Shown: positions 15,842-24,308 of the stretch, piece by piece | Layout of the letters: each line of letters begins with the position of its first letter | How positions within the stretch are numbered: the first letter of the stretch is position 1 | NCBI GenBank assembly: GCA_963712765.1 | Contig: CAVQIX010000006.1 | Coordinates: 62,001-126,000, forward strand | Direction: 5' to 3' | Length of the DNA: 64,000 bases | DNA from: CAXMST01 sp963712765 | Lineage (GTDB): Bacteria > Actinomycetota > Thermoleophilia > Solirubrobacterales > 70-9 | Made by a program: the position numbers and the translations under genes | The notes under the pieces: model-generated | Told to the model about the DNA's origin: nothing | The model's database searches: none | What the model saw: the letters and a program-made list of their open reading frames with translations, nothing else

Positions 15842-16270
15842 TCAAGCTCTGGGCTCGGCCTCGACCATCAGGGTGAAAGGGCCGTCGTTGACCAGCTCGA
15901 CGCTCATCCGGGCGCCGAAGAGGCCACCCTTGGCCCCCAGGCCCTCACGCACCTGTTCGTAAAGCTGCTCGGCCATGTCGGGGGCGGCCGCGGATCCGAA
16001 GCCGGGCCGATTACCCCGGCTCGTGTCGGCGTAGAGGGTGAACTGGCTTACGCAGAGCACCTCCCGGTCCTCGAGGGCCTCGTTGGTGCGTCCCTCCGCG
16101 TCCTCGAATATCCGGAGCTTCGTCAGCTTCCGGGTGAGTCGCTCGGCTTCGGCCTCCCCGTCCCCCTCCCCGACCCCGAGCAGGACGAGCATTCCGGGGC
16201 CGATCTCGGAGACCAGCCTGGAGTCGACTCTGACGGCGGCACGCGCCACCCGCTGCACCAGCGCGCGCAC
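15842..16270 (-). CDS. dtd: D-aminoacyl-tRNA deacylase
   Basis: 142 residues. It frees tRNA from wrongly attached D-amino acids and glycine. The SQFTLYAD motif and the C-terminal VNDGPFT motif (NxGPVT type) that form the cross-subunit active site are both present. The start is ATG at 16270. It is last in the minus-strand run from pyrR and is followed by the rimP promoter/terminator region. Confidence 0.95.
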   Translation of the reverse strand: MRALVQRVARAAVRVDSRLVSEIGPGMLVLLGVGEGDGEAEAERLTRKLTKLRIFEDAEGRTNEALEDREVLCVSQFTLYADTSRGNRPGFGSAAAPDMAEQLYEQVREGLGAKGGLFGARMSVELVNDGPFTLMVEAEPRA

Positions 16271-16273
16271 GGG

Positions 16274-16666
16274 TCAGGAGGCGGCGAGGCGGTCCCGGTA
16301 GGCGCGGTAGTCGCGGCGCTCGGGACGCAGGTTGGAGGCGATCGCCAGGTGACGGCGCGCCCGCTCGGACCTACCGCTCAACGCCAGGGCGCGGCCCAGG
16401 CAGAAGTGCGCGAAGTCGTTCACCGGGTAGCGCTCGATCACGGCTTCGAACTCGGCTACGGCTTCGCGATAGCGGCGGGCTCGGAAGTAGGCGCGGCCGA
16501 GGGCTTCGCGAACCGAGGACTTCGCCGGCTCCCGGGCTGCGGCCTTTCCGAGCGGGATCGTCGCTGCCTCGTAGTCTCCCCGCTCGAGCAGGCTCATCCC
16601 CTGGCGGTAGAGCGCGTAGGTGTCGTCGGGTACCGGTGCCTGGCTGGGGTCATGGGAATCGGTCAT
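16274..16666 (-). CDS. Tetratricopeptide repeat protein
   Basis: 130 residues with three to four TPR units (YALYRQGMSLLERGDYEAA, REALGRAYFRARRYREAVAEF, HFCLGRALALSGRSERARRHL). TPR proteins mediate protein contacts; no partner can be named. The gene ends 3 bases before dtd starts, so the two are probably cotranslated. No signal peptide is seen. Confidence 0.8.
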   Translation of the reverse strand: MTDSHDPSQAPVPDDTYALYRQGMSLLERGDYEAATIPLGKAAAREPAKSSVREALGRAYFRARRYREAVAEFEAVIERYPVNDFAHFCLGRALALSGRSERARRHLAIASNLRPERRDYRAYRDRLAAS

Positions 16667-16714
16667 ATAGCCGGGATTCTAGGCAGCGATCAAGCCGATC
16701 GAAGCTGGATGCGG

Positions 16715-17962
16715 TCAGCTCTGGGCCGGCTCGCTACGGATCGCCTCGACCCGCTCCAGGATCGCCTCCGCGACCGCCGTCTTGCTCCCGCGCGGGAGCC
16801 GCATCGCGGAGTGGGCGTCGATTACCGTGACCTCGTTCTCGGCGCGGTCGAAGCCGATCGAGGGGTCGGATACGTCGTTGACGACGATCGCGTCGAGCCC
16901 CTTTCGCTCGAGCTTGCTTCGTGCGCGCTCGGTGAAGTCACCGCCGTGCTCGGCCGCGAAGCCGACCAGGGTCTGGCCGTCCTTTCGCCGGGCGGAGAGC
17001 GAGCTGAGCACGTCGGTGGTCGCCTCGAGCTCGAGGCGTAGTGGCTCCGCGCCCTCGCGGACGATCTTCGCGTCGGCGCTCTCAGCAGGCCGGAAGTCGG
17101 CCACCGCCGCCGCCATCAGCAGCACATGGCAGCCGTCGAAGGCTCGGCCGGTCTCGGCCGCGAGCTCGGCGGCACTGGTGACATCGATGCGTTCCACCCC
17201 GGGTGGCGTCGCAAGCGAGACGTTGGCGGCGACCACGGTGACGGAGGCACCGCGGGCGGCGGCGGCCTCGGCGAGGGCGAACCCCATCCGCCCGCTCGAT
17301 CGGTTGCCGATGAAGCGGACCGGGTCGATCGCCTCCCGGGTGCCCCCCGCGGTGATCAGGACTTCGAGCCCGTCCCAGGGACCCGATGCTCCGGGCAGCG
17401 CCGCCTCGACCTCGGCCAGGAGCCGCTGCGGGTCGGGCAGCCGGCCGACGCCGTACTCCCCACGCGAGGCGAGGGGGCCGGAGTCGGGTTCGATCACCTG
17501 CACCCCGCGCTCCCGGAGTGTCGCGAGATTGGCCTGGGTCGCCTCGTCCTCGTACATGCGGTCGTTCATCGCGGGCGCAACCAGTCTCGGCGCCGTGCAG
17601 GCGAGGAAGGAGGTGGTGAGCATCGAATCGCAGATCCCGGCGGCGAGCTTGGCGACGGTGTTGGCCGAGGCGGGGGCGATCAGGAATGCGTCGGCGCGAG
17701 CGACCAGCTCGAGGTGTGAGATCGGATCGTGCTCGGGCGCCGCCTCGCCCGGGTAGCTTCCGCGAAGCGGATCACGCTCGAACTCCTCGACCAGCACCGG
17801 TGCTCCGACGACCCCCTCGAAGGTCGCGGCGCCGACGAAGCGGGTCGCGGCCGGGGTCATGACGACGCGGACGCCGTGGCCGGCGCTCGTGGCGAGGCGG
17901 GCGATCTCGATCGCCTTGTACGCGGCGATGCCGCCGCTGACTCCCAACAGTATCCGCGCCAT
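16715..17962 (-). CDS. coaBC: Bifunctional phosphopantothenoylcysteine decarboxylase/synthetase
   Basis: 415 residues. The N-terminal CoaC half has the FMN-binding GVSGGIAAYKA start, the PASANT motif and the PAMNDRMY substrate clamp. The C-terminal CoaB half begins near 195 (ITAGGTREAIDPVRFIGN) and carries the conserved KLERKGLDAIVVND segment. It makes 4'-phosphopantetheine in coenzyme A synthesis. It follows rpoZ, as in most Actinobacteria; the metK that often comes next is absent. Confidence 0.96.
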   Translation of the reverse strand: MARILLGVSGGIAAYKAIEIARLATSAGHGVRVVMTPAATRFVGAATFEGVVGAPVLVEEFERDPLRGSYPGEAAPEHDPISHLELVARADAFLIAPASANTVAKLAAGICDSMLTTSFLACTAPRLVAPAMNDRMYEDEATQANLATLRERGVQVIEPDSGPLASRGEYGVGRLPDPQRLLAEVEAALPGASGPWDGLEVLITAGGTREAIDPVRFIGNRSSGRMGFALAEAAAARGASVTVVAANVSLATPPGVERIDVTSAAELAAETGRAFDGCHVLLMAAAVADFRPAESADAKIVREGAEPLRLELEATTDVLSSLSARRKDGQTLVGFAAEHGGDFTERARSKLERKGLDAIVVNDVSDPSIGFDRAENEVTVIDAHSAMRLPRGSKTAVAEAILERVEAIRSEPAQS

Positions 17963-17992
17963 CCAACCCTCCCGGGCGAATGCGAGCTCCGG

Positions 17993-18223
17993 CTAGTGCC
18001 GGTACTCGTACTTGATCTTGCCCTGGGCGAGTTCCTCGAGCGCGATCGTCAGGTAGTTGCCGGTGTCGGTCTCGACCATCGGCGGCGTGTGCTCCTCGTA
18101 GGTGCCCTCACCGAGTGCGCGGTAATAGCTGTTGAGCTGCCGGGCCCGCTTCGCCGCGATGATGACGGCCGCGTAATGCGAGTCGGTCCGATCCATAAGT
18201 TTGTCTACTCGTGGCTTAACCAT
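17993..18223 (-). CDS. rpoZ: RNA polymerase omega subunit
   Basis: 76 residues, the normal size. YAAVIIAAKRARQLN is the conserved omega helix and KYEYRH the typical Actinobacterial-type end. Omega helps fold and stabilise the beta' subunit. It lies between gmk and coaBC, the classic order. Confidence 0.95.
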   Translation of the reverse strand: MVKPRVDKLMDRTDSHYAAVIIAAKRARQLNSYYRALGEGTYEEHTPPMVETDTGNYLTIALEELAQGKIKYEYRH

Positions 18224-18255
18224 TGAAGTGATCTTAGGGCACGATGCCGGACCCG

Positions 18256-18813
18256 CTAGGAATCGAGGGATGAGCGCACGATTCCGGCCAGCTCGTTCGC
18301 GGCCCGGGAGACATCGTCGTTGGTCACCCTGTGACCGAACTCCTCGGTAGCCCGTAGCTCCTTGCGGGCCTCCTCCAGACGTCGCTCGATGACCTCGGGG
18401 TCGTCAGTGCCGCGACCCTCGAGCCGTTTGCGCAACTCGACCGGGTCGGGGGGCTCGATGAAGATCCGGACCGCCTCCGGCATCGTCTCCCGCACCTGCC
18501 GGGCTCCCTGGACCTCGATCTCGAGCACGACCGGGGCGCCGCGCTCGGTCCGCCGATCGACCTCGGAGCGCAGGGTCCCGTAGCGGTTGCCCGAGTACTC
18601 GGCCCATTCGAGGAACTCACCGGCGGCGATCCGGCGGTCGAATTCCTCTCTGGTCAGGAAGTGGTACTCGCGGCCGTCCTGCTCACCCTCCCGAGGCGGC
18701 CGGGTCGTCGCAGAGACGGAGAGCTCGACCTCGGGCACCCGCCCACGCAGCTCCGAGATCAGCGTCCCCTTGCCGACGCCGGAGGGACCGGTGATTACGA
18801 AGACCCTGGGCAC
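18256..18813 (-). CDS. gmk: Guanylate kinase
   Basis: 185 residues with the P-loop GPSGVGKG (9-16), SVSATTRPPREGEQDGREYHF for GMP binding and the lid region. It phosphorylates GMP to GDP, supplying GTP and the (p)ppGpp precursors. It lies 66 bases downstream of mihF and 32 bases upstream of rpoZ. Confidence 0.97.
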   Translation of the reverse strand: MPRVFVITGPSGVGKGTLISELRGRVPEVELSVSATTRPPREGEQDGREYHFLTREEFDRRIAAGEFLEWAEYSGNRYGTLRSEVDRRTERGAPVVLEIEVQGARQVRETMPEAVRIFIEPPDPVELRKRLEGRGTDDPEVIERRLEEARKELRATEEFGHRVTNDDVSRAANELAGIVRSSLDS

Positions 18814-18879
18814 GGCCGGAGATTCTGGCGGCCGGGTCGGATACCCACGCGCCTGGGTCGCTCGTCCGGCGGCTCGCGG

Positions 18880-19215
18880 CTAGCGGCGGCGGAGCAGGGC
18901 GACCAACTCGGCCCGCTGGCGCTCCGAGAGGCCGCCGATCGTCTTCGACGGCGAGATCCGGCAGTGGTTGAGAATCCGGTTGACCTTGACGCGCCCGTAC
19001 TTCGGGACGGCGAGGATGATGTCGAAGACCTTGGCCGAGCTCAGCCACTCGGGCGGGTCCATCAGAAGCGTGTCGATCTTGACCTTGCCGGCCTTGAGAT
19101 CGCGCTTCAGCTGTGCACGCTTCGTCCGGATCTCATTCGCCATCTCCAGGGCCCGCATCCGTTGGTCCTTGGACCGGGTCGGGATGTGAGTGGAGGACGG
19201 TGCGGACGCGGCCAT
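18880..19215 (-). CDS. mihF: Actinobacterial integration host factor
   Basis: 111 residues from the ATG at 19215. The conserved core (ALEMANEIRTKRAQLKRDLK, LSSAKVFDIILAVPKYGRVK, HCRISPSKTIGGLSERQR) is that of mIHF, a nucleoid protein limited to Actinomycetota and unrelated to the IhfA/IhfB pair. It contains the S13-like helix-two-turn-helix that binds DNA. A good promoter ends 10 bases before the ATG, so the mRNA is probably leaderless or nearly so. The order mihF-gmk-rpoZ-coaBC is typical of the phylum. Confidence 0.94.
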   Translation of the reverse strand: MAASAPSSTHIPTRSKDQRMRALEMANEIRTKRAQLKRDLKAGKVKIDTLLMDPPEWLSSAKVFDIILAVPKYGRVKVNRILNHCRISPSKTIGGLSERQRAELVALLRRR

Positions 19216-19225
19216 GAGCGCGGCG

Positions 19226-19254
19226 ATAATACAACCGCTGAGCACCGTTGTCGC
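19226..19254 (-). promoter_or_regulatory. Promoter of mihF
   Basis: The -10 TATTAT (19226-19231) and the -35 GCGACA (19249-19254) are exactly 17 bases apart on the minus strand. Transcription would start within a few bases of the ATG at 19215, leaving no room for a ribosome binding site. It gives mihF-gmk-rpoZ a promoter separate from the pyr operon. Confidence 0.6.
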
Positions 19255-19284
19255 GCCGTCACCGGGGGAAATTCCCGAATCCAC

Positions 19285-19307
19285 CTAGACCTCAGGTTGA
19301 GGTCTAG
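19285..19307. promoter_or_regulatory. Perfect palindrome upstream of mihF (MerR-type operator shape)
   Basis: Ten bases CTAGACCTCA and their complement TGAGGTCTAG are separated by 3 bases. The inner ACCTCA/TGAGGT half-sites resemble operators bound by MerR-family regulators. It lies 30 bases upstream of the mihF -35 box and 81 bases after pyrD. No MerR gene is in the window. It could also be an RNA hairpin ending the pyr message, but it lacks a T-run. Confidence 0.5.
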
Positions 19308-19388
19308 TGCCGGAGTCCACCAACAACTGGGTAACACCCCGCATTTTGCGAGCGGCTCTTTGGCCGAGCCGCCAGACCCTCCGGCGCC

Positions 19389-20255
19389 CTACGCCGGCTG
19401 CAACCGCTCGAGCTCGGAGCGGATCCGCTCGCCGGCGAGCGGATCGCGGAAGCTCGCGGTCCCGACCGCGACGAGTGCCGCGCCGGCGGAGATCAGGTCG
19501 CGAGCGTCGGCGCCGGTCTCGACGCCGCCCATGCCGACGATCGGGATCTCGATCGCGGCGGCGGCATCGGCGACCTGCTTGAGGGCCACGGTCCGCACCG
19601 CGGGGCCGGAGAGCCCGCCGGCCCCCGCGCCGAGCCACGGCCCACCGTCGGCGGGATCGAAGGCCGCCGCCTTGATCGTGTTGATCAGCGAAACGGCATC
19701 CGCTCCTCCACTTTGAGCCGCCCGGGCGATCATGCTCGGGTCGGCGACGTTTGGGGTGAGCTTGACGATCAGCGGCTTCGGCGTCAGCGGCCGCACGGCC
19801 TCCAGGAGCGCGAGGGTCTCGGCGGGCTGCTCGCCGACGATCAAGCCCGAGTGGACGTTGGGGCAGGAGATATTGAGCTCGAGTGCCGTCACCTCCCCCC
19901 TGCCGCCGACGCCCTCGATCAGCTTGCCGAAGTCCTCGGCGCTCGTCCCCATCACTGAGACGATCAGGGGAACCGGGAGCTCGGCGAGCTTCGGCAGGTC
20001 AGCTTCGAGGAACCCGGCGAGGCCTTTGTTCGGGAGGCCGATCGAGTTGATCATTCCTCCGCCCTCCTCCCAGAGCCTCGGCGGCGGGTTTCCGGCGCGG
20101 GGCTCGAGGGTGATCGTCTTCGAGACGAAGGCGCTGAAGGGGAAACGCTCCAGCAGCCCCGGACCGAACGCCCGCTGCGCCGCGATCGCATCGAAGGTCC
20201 CCGACCCGTTGACGATCGGATGCTCGAGCCGGATGCCGCAGAAATCGAGACTCAC
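19389..20255 (-). CDS. pyrD: Dihydroorotate dehydrogenase, class 1B catalytic subunit
   Basis: 288 residues from the GTG at 20255, which overlaps the pyrK stop as GTGA; the longer open frame upstream is a shadow inside pyrK. The catalytic base is Cys131 in LNISCPNVHSG, which marks class 1 enzymes. The C-terminal FMN-phosphate site (GMGGVETGADA, AVGTASF) is complete. Paired with PyrK, it passes electrons to NAD+. It makes orotate in pyrimidine synthesis. Confidence 0.96.
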   Translation of the reverse strand: MSLDFCGIRLEHPIVNGSGTFDAIAAQRAFGPGLLERFPFSAFVSKTITLEPRAGNPPPRLWEEGGGMINSIGLPNKGLAGFLEADLPKLAELPVPLIVSVMGTSAEDFGKLIEGVGGRGEVTALELNISCPNVHSGLIVGEQPAETLALLEAVRPLTPKPLIVKLTPNVADPSMIARAAQSGGADAVSLINTIKAAAFDPADGGPWLGAGAGGLSGPAVRTVALKQVADAAAAIEIPIVGMGGVETGADARDLISAGAALVAVGTASFRDPLAGERIRSELERLQPA

Positions 20256-21145
20256 CGGTGGCCGGCCCCCTGGACCAGGGCGGTCTCGATCAGCTCCCCC
20301 CGCACCACCGGTCCGTCGACGCAGAGGCGCATGTAGCCACCCTCGGCGAGGGGCACGGCGCAGCCGAAGCAGGCGCCGTAGCCGCAGGCCATCGGCGATT
20401 CCATCGCCAGCTCGCAGCTGACGCCGCGCTCGGCGCACATCGCCCGCACCGCCTCCAGCATCCCCGGTGGCCCACAGCTGTAGACCGCGGCGCTGCCGGC
20501 CTGATCGCCGTCAAGCATCCGGGCGAGGAGATCGGTCACGTAGCCGCGGTGGCCGGCATGCCCATCCTCGCTGGCGAGACCGATCTCGCAGCAGCGGAAG
20601 AGCTCGAGGCCGCCGGAATGAGCCTCGTCGCGAAAGCCGAGCAGGGTTCGCAGCGGCACGTTCGCTGCCCCCAGCTCGGCTCGGAGCAACGCCAGCGGCG
20701 CGATCCCGATGCCGCCGCCGACGAGGACCGCCCCGGCCGCCTCGGGGTTGACCTCGCGCGGCCTGGAGAACGGCCGCCCCAGGGGTCCGGTCAGCAGCAG
20801 TCCATCGCCCGGCGCCAGCGCCGCCAGCGCCCGGGTGCCCGGGCCGACGTCCTCGAGAAGGAAGTCCAATCTGACGCCGTCACGGCCGCGCTCGGCCTCG
20901 GCGACGGAGAAGGCGCGGGGAAGGTAGGGGCGGTGGTGCCCCTCGCCCCACCCGGCCTCTGAGCTGAGCATGTAGAACTGCCCCGCCCGTGGATCGGGTC
21001 CCCCTGAGTCGAGCGCGGAGACGATTCGGTACCCACCGCTCGCCTTGTTGGCGGTCACCTCCGCCCGCCGACGGCCGAGTGGGGCCAGAGTCCGCCCGTC
21101 CTCGCCGGTTGCGGCGTCGAGCTCCGGTGAGGATCCGGCGCTCAA
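20252..21145 (-). CDS. pyrK: Dihydroorotate dehydrogenase electron transfer subunit
   Basis: 297 residues. An FAD-binding beta barrel (RAFSVAE motif) is followed by the NAD-binding fold (GGGIGIAPL, SCGPPGML) and by the 2Fe-2S cysteines in ACGYGACFGCAVP and LCVDGPV. With PyrD it forms the NAD-dependent class 1B enzyme. The TTG start at 21145 overlaps the carB stop as TTGA. The first 28 residues are an unusual N-terminal extension. Confidence 0.95.
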   Translation of the reverse strand: MSAGSSPELDAATGEDGRTLAPLGRRRAEVTANKASGGYRIVSALDSGGPDPRAGQFYMLSSEAGWGEGHHRPYLPRAFSVAEAERGRDGVRLDFLLEDVGPGTRALAALAPGDGLLLTGPLGRPFSRPREVNPEAAGAVLVGGGIGIAPLALLRAELGAANVPLRTLLGFRDEAHSGGLELFRCCEIGLASEDGHAGHRGYVTDLLARMLDGDQAGSAAVYSCGPPGMLEAVRAMCAERGVSCELAMESPMACGYGACFGCAVPLAEGGYMRLCVDGPVVRGELIETALVQGAGHR

Positions 21146-24100
21146 GTCCCGGCGGTTCCGCCCGCGCCGATCTCCGCGCCGCCGGGGGCGTGCAGCTCCT
21201 GCAGGGAGACCACCTCGGCCGGTCCGCCGAGCTTGGCCGCGATCGCCCTCGCCGCGGCCGAGGCGCCCGTCATCGTCGTGATGCAGGGGATGCCCCGGCG
21301 GGTCGCCGCGCTGCGGATCTCGTAGCCGTCCGAGCGCGCTCCCGACCCGGTCGGGGTGTTGATCACCAGATCGACGTCGCCACGCTCGATGTAGTCGACG
21401 ACGTGGGGGGATCCCTCCTGGATCTTGTTGATCGCCTGCACCGGGACGCCCATTCGGGAGATCGCGCTGGCGGTGCCGGAGGTGGCGACGATCTCGAAGC
21501 CGAGGTCGTGCAGCAGGGTTGCCAGGCCGGTTGCGGCCGGCTTGTCGACGTCGGTGACGGTCATGAACACCGTGCCGCTCGTGGGCAGCGCCACCCCCGC
21601 GGCGGTCTGGGCCTTGCCGAAGGCGGTAGGGAAGTCCTTGGCGACGCCCATCACCTCGCCGGTGCTCTTCATCTCGGGCCCGAGCACGGTATCGGCGCCG
21701 GCGAAGCGTGAGAACGGCAGCACCGCCTCCTTGACCGAGACGTGACCGCTGGGCATCGCCGGCACCTCCTGGTCGGCGAGCGCCTCCCCGAGCATCAGCC
21801 GGCAGGCGATCTTCGCCAGCGGCGCGCCGATCGCCTTCGAGACGAAGGGCACCGTGCGCGAGGCGCGGGGGTTGGCCTCGATCACGTAGAGCTCGCCGGC
21901 GGCGACCGCGTACTGGATGTTGAGCAGCCCGACGACCCCGAGCTCGAGGGCGATCTTGCGGGTCGTGTCGTCGATCCGCTCCAGCATGTCGTTGCCGAGG
22001 CTCATCGGCGGCAGCACACAGGCCGAGTCGCCGGAGTGGACCCCGGCCTCTTCGACGTGCTGCATGACGCCGGCGAGGACGCAGTCGGCGCCGTCGGCGA
22101 GGGCATCGACGTCGACCTCGATCGCGTCCTCGAGGAAGCGGTCGAGTAGCAGCGGATGGTCGGGGCTCGCCTTGACATGGCGCTCGAGATAGGTGCTGAG
22201 CCCGTCGGCTGAATAGCAGATCTCCATCGCGCGGCCGCCGAGGACGTAGGAAGGGCGGACCAGGAGCGGGAAGCCGACCTGCTCGGCGATCACCTGGGCT
22301 TCCTCGGCACTGAGGGCGGTCCCGTAGGGCGGGTGGGCGATCTCAAGCCGCCGCAGCAGGGCGCCGAAGCGACCGCGGTCCTCGGCGAGGTCGATCGCGT
22401 CGACCGGGGTGCCGAGCAGCGGCACGCCCGCGTCCTCGAGCTCCTTCGCGAGCCGGAGCGGGGTCTGGCCGCCGAACTGGACGATCACGCCCTCGGGGTC
22501 CTCCTGCTCGACAACCGCGAGCACGTCCTCGGTGGTCAGCGGCTCGAAGTAGAGGCGGTCGGAGGTGTCGTAGTCGGTCGAGACCGTCTCGGGGTTGCAG
22601 TTGATCATCACCGCGTCCCGGCCGGAGGCGCGGACGGTCATCGCCGCGTGGACGCAGCAGTAGTCGAACTCGATCCCCTGCCCGATCCGGTTCGGCCCCG
22701 ACCCGAGGATGACGACGCTGCTGCGCTCGCCGCGTCGCACCTCGCTGTGGGAGATCGCAGAGCCGTCCTCGGGCCGTCCTCCGTCGCCGGGCGCGGGGGC
22801 CGGGGCGCGCTCGCAGGCCGAGTAGTAGTAAGGGGTCATGGCCTCGAACTCCGCCGCACAGGTGTCGACCGCCTTATATGTGCGGACCAGACCCTCGGTG
22901 CCGTCGCCCTCGCGAGCAACGGCCTCGAGCTCGCGCAGGTACCAGTGGTCGATCCGCGTCGGCTCCCAGACCTCCTCGACCCCGACGCCGCGTCGGAAGG
23001 CCTCGAGCACGAGGTCGAAGCGGTCGGGTGAGGGCGTGCGCAGGCGCTCCAGCAGCTCGGCGGTCTCGGCCGGGATCTCGGCCGGGGCGTCGAGCTCGCG
23101 CGAGCGCATCGCCTTCGCGAAGGACTCGCGGAAGGTCCGCCCGATAGCCATCGCCTCGCCGACCGACTGCATGTGTGTGCTCAGCGCCCCCTCGCTGCCG
23201 GGGAACTTCTCGAACGCGAAGCGCGGGATCTTGGTCACGACGTAGTCGATCGTCGGCTCGAAGGCGGCCGGTGTCGCCCGGGTGATGTCGTTGGGGATCT
23301 CGTCCAGGGTGTAGCCGACCGCGAGCCGGGCGGCGATCTTGGCAATCGGGAACCCGGTCGCCTTCGAAGCGAGCGCCGATGAGCGCGAGACGCGCGGATT
23401 CATCTCGATGACGACGATCTCACCGGTCTCGGGGTGGACACCGAACTGGACGTTGGAGCCGCCGGTCTCGACGCCGACGGCCCGGATCACCTTCAAACCC
23501 TGGTTGCGGAGCTCCTGATAGAGCGGATCGGTGAGCGTTTGGGCCGGGGCGACCGTGACCGAGTCGCCGGTGTGGACGCCCATCGGGTCGATGTTCTCGA
23601 TCGCGCAGACGACGACGACGTTGTCGTTGCGGTCGCGCATCAGCTCGAGCTCGAACTCGCCCCAGCCGATCACCGACTCATCGACCAGCACCTGGTTGAT
23701 CGGGCTCGCTGCGAGGCCCTCGGAGACGATCTCGCGCAGCTCGGTCTCGGTGCGGGCGATACCCCCACCCTGCCCTCCCATCGTGAACGCAGGACGCACG
23801 ATGGCGGGAAGGGTCAGGCCTCCCTCGGCGAGGAAGTCCCCCGCCTGCTGGACCGACTCGACGATCTGGTTGAGTGGGACGCGTAGGCCGGCCTCCTCCA
23901 TCGTCTGGCGGAATGCGTCGCGATCCTCGGCGCGATGGATCGCGTCGTAGTCGGCTCCGATCAGCTCGACCCCGTAGCGCTCGAGGGTGCCGTCGTCATG
24001 CAGCGATTTGGCGAGGTTGAGCGCGGTCTGGCCGCCGAGGGTCGGCAGTAGGGCGTCGGGCCGCTCCTTCTCGATGATCCGCGCCACGACGCCGGGCGTG

Positions 24101-24306
24101 AGCGGCTCGACGTAGGTCGCGTCGGCGAACTCGGGGTCGGTCATGATCGTCGCCGGATTCGAGTTGACGAGGACCACCTCGTAGCCCTCCTCCCGCAGGA
24201 CCTTGCAGGCCTGAGTTCCGGAGTAGTCGAACTCGGCAGCCTGGCCGATCACGATCGGGCCCGATCCGATCAGCATGATCTTGTCGATGTCGTCGCGTCG
24301 CGGCAT
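21142..24306 (-). CDS. carB: Carbamoyl-phosphate synthase large subunit
   Basis: 1054 residues with the two ATP-grasp halves of CarB (first half from IMLIGSGPIVIGQAAEFDYS, second from about 545 with VILGSGPNRIGQGIEFDYC) and a C-terminal MGS-like regulatory domain from about 920. It makes carbamoyl phosphate from bicarbonate, ammonia from CarA and two ATP. The start lies 2 bases after the carA stop. Length and motifs are normal. Confidence 0.98.
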   Translation of the reverse strand: MPRRDDIDKIMLIGSGPIVIGQAAEFDYSGTQACKVLREEGYEVVLVNSNPATIMTDPEFADATYVEPLTPGVVARIIEKERPDALLPTLGGQTALNLAKSLHDDGTLERYGVELIGADYDAIHRAEDRDAFRQTMEEAGLRVPLNQIVESVQQAGDFLAEGGLTLPAIVRPAFTMGGQGGGIARTETELREIVSEGLAASPINQVLVDESVIGWGEFELELMRDRNDNVVVVCAIENIDPMGVHTGDSVTVAPAQTLTDPLYQELRNQGLKVIRAVGVETGGSNVQFGVHPETGEIVVIEMNPRVSRSSALASKATGFPIAKIAARLAVGYTLDEIPNDITRATPAAFEPTIDYVVTKIPRFAFEKFPGSEGALSTHMQSVGEAMAIGRTFRESFAKAMRSRELDAPAEIPAETAELLERLRTPSPDRFDLVLEAFRRGVGVEEVWEPTRIDHWYLRELEAVAREGDGTEGLVRTYKAVDTCAAEFEAMTPYYYSACERAPAPAPGDGGRPEDGSAISHSEVRRGERSSVVILGSGPNRIGQGIEFDYCCVHAAMTVRASGRDAVMINCNPETVSTDYDTSDRLYFEPLTTEDVLAVVEQEDPEGVIVQFGGQTPLRLAKELEDAGVPLLGTPVDAIDLAEDRGRFGALLRRLEIAHPPYGTALSAEEAQVIAEQVGFPLLVRPSYVLGGRAMEICYSADGLSTYLERHVKASPDHPLLLDRFLEDAIEVDVDALADGADCVLAGVMQHVEEAGVHSGDSACVLPPMSLGNDMLERIDDTTRKIALELGVVGLLNIQYAVAAGELYVIEANPRASRTVPFVSKAIGAPLAKIACRLMLGEALADQEVPAMPSGHVSVKEAVLPFSRFAGADTVLGPEMKSTGEVMGVAKDFPTAFGKAQTAAGVALPTSGTVFMTVTDVDKPAATGLATLLHDLGFEIVATSGTASAISRMGVPVQAINKIQEGSPHVVDYIERGDVDLVINTPTGSGARSDGYEIRSAATRRGIPCITTMTGASAAARAIAAKLGGPAEVVSLQELHAPGGAEIGAGGTAGT

Positions 24307-24308
24307 CC

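Noticed and set aside
20255..20438. Longer N-terminus for pyrD
   Set aside because: The upstream codons are the shadow of the pyrK C-terminus; the GTG at 20255 gives the exact family start and a GTGA overlap.
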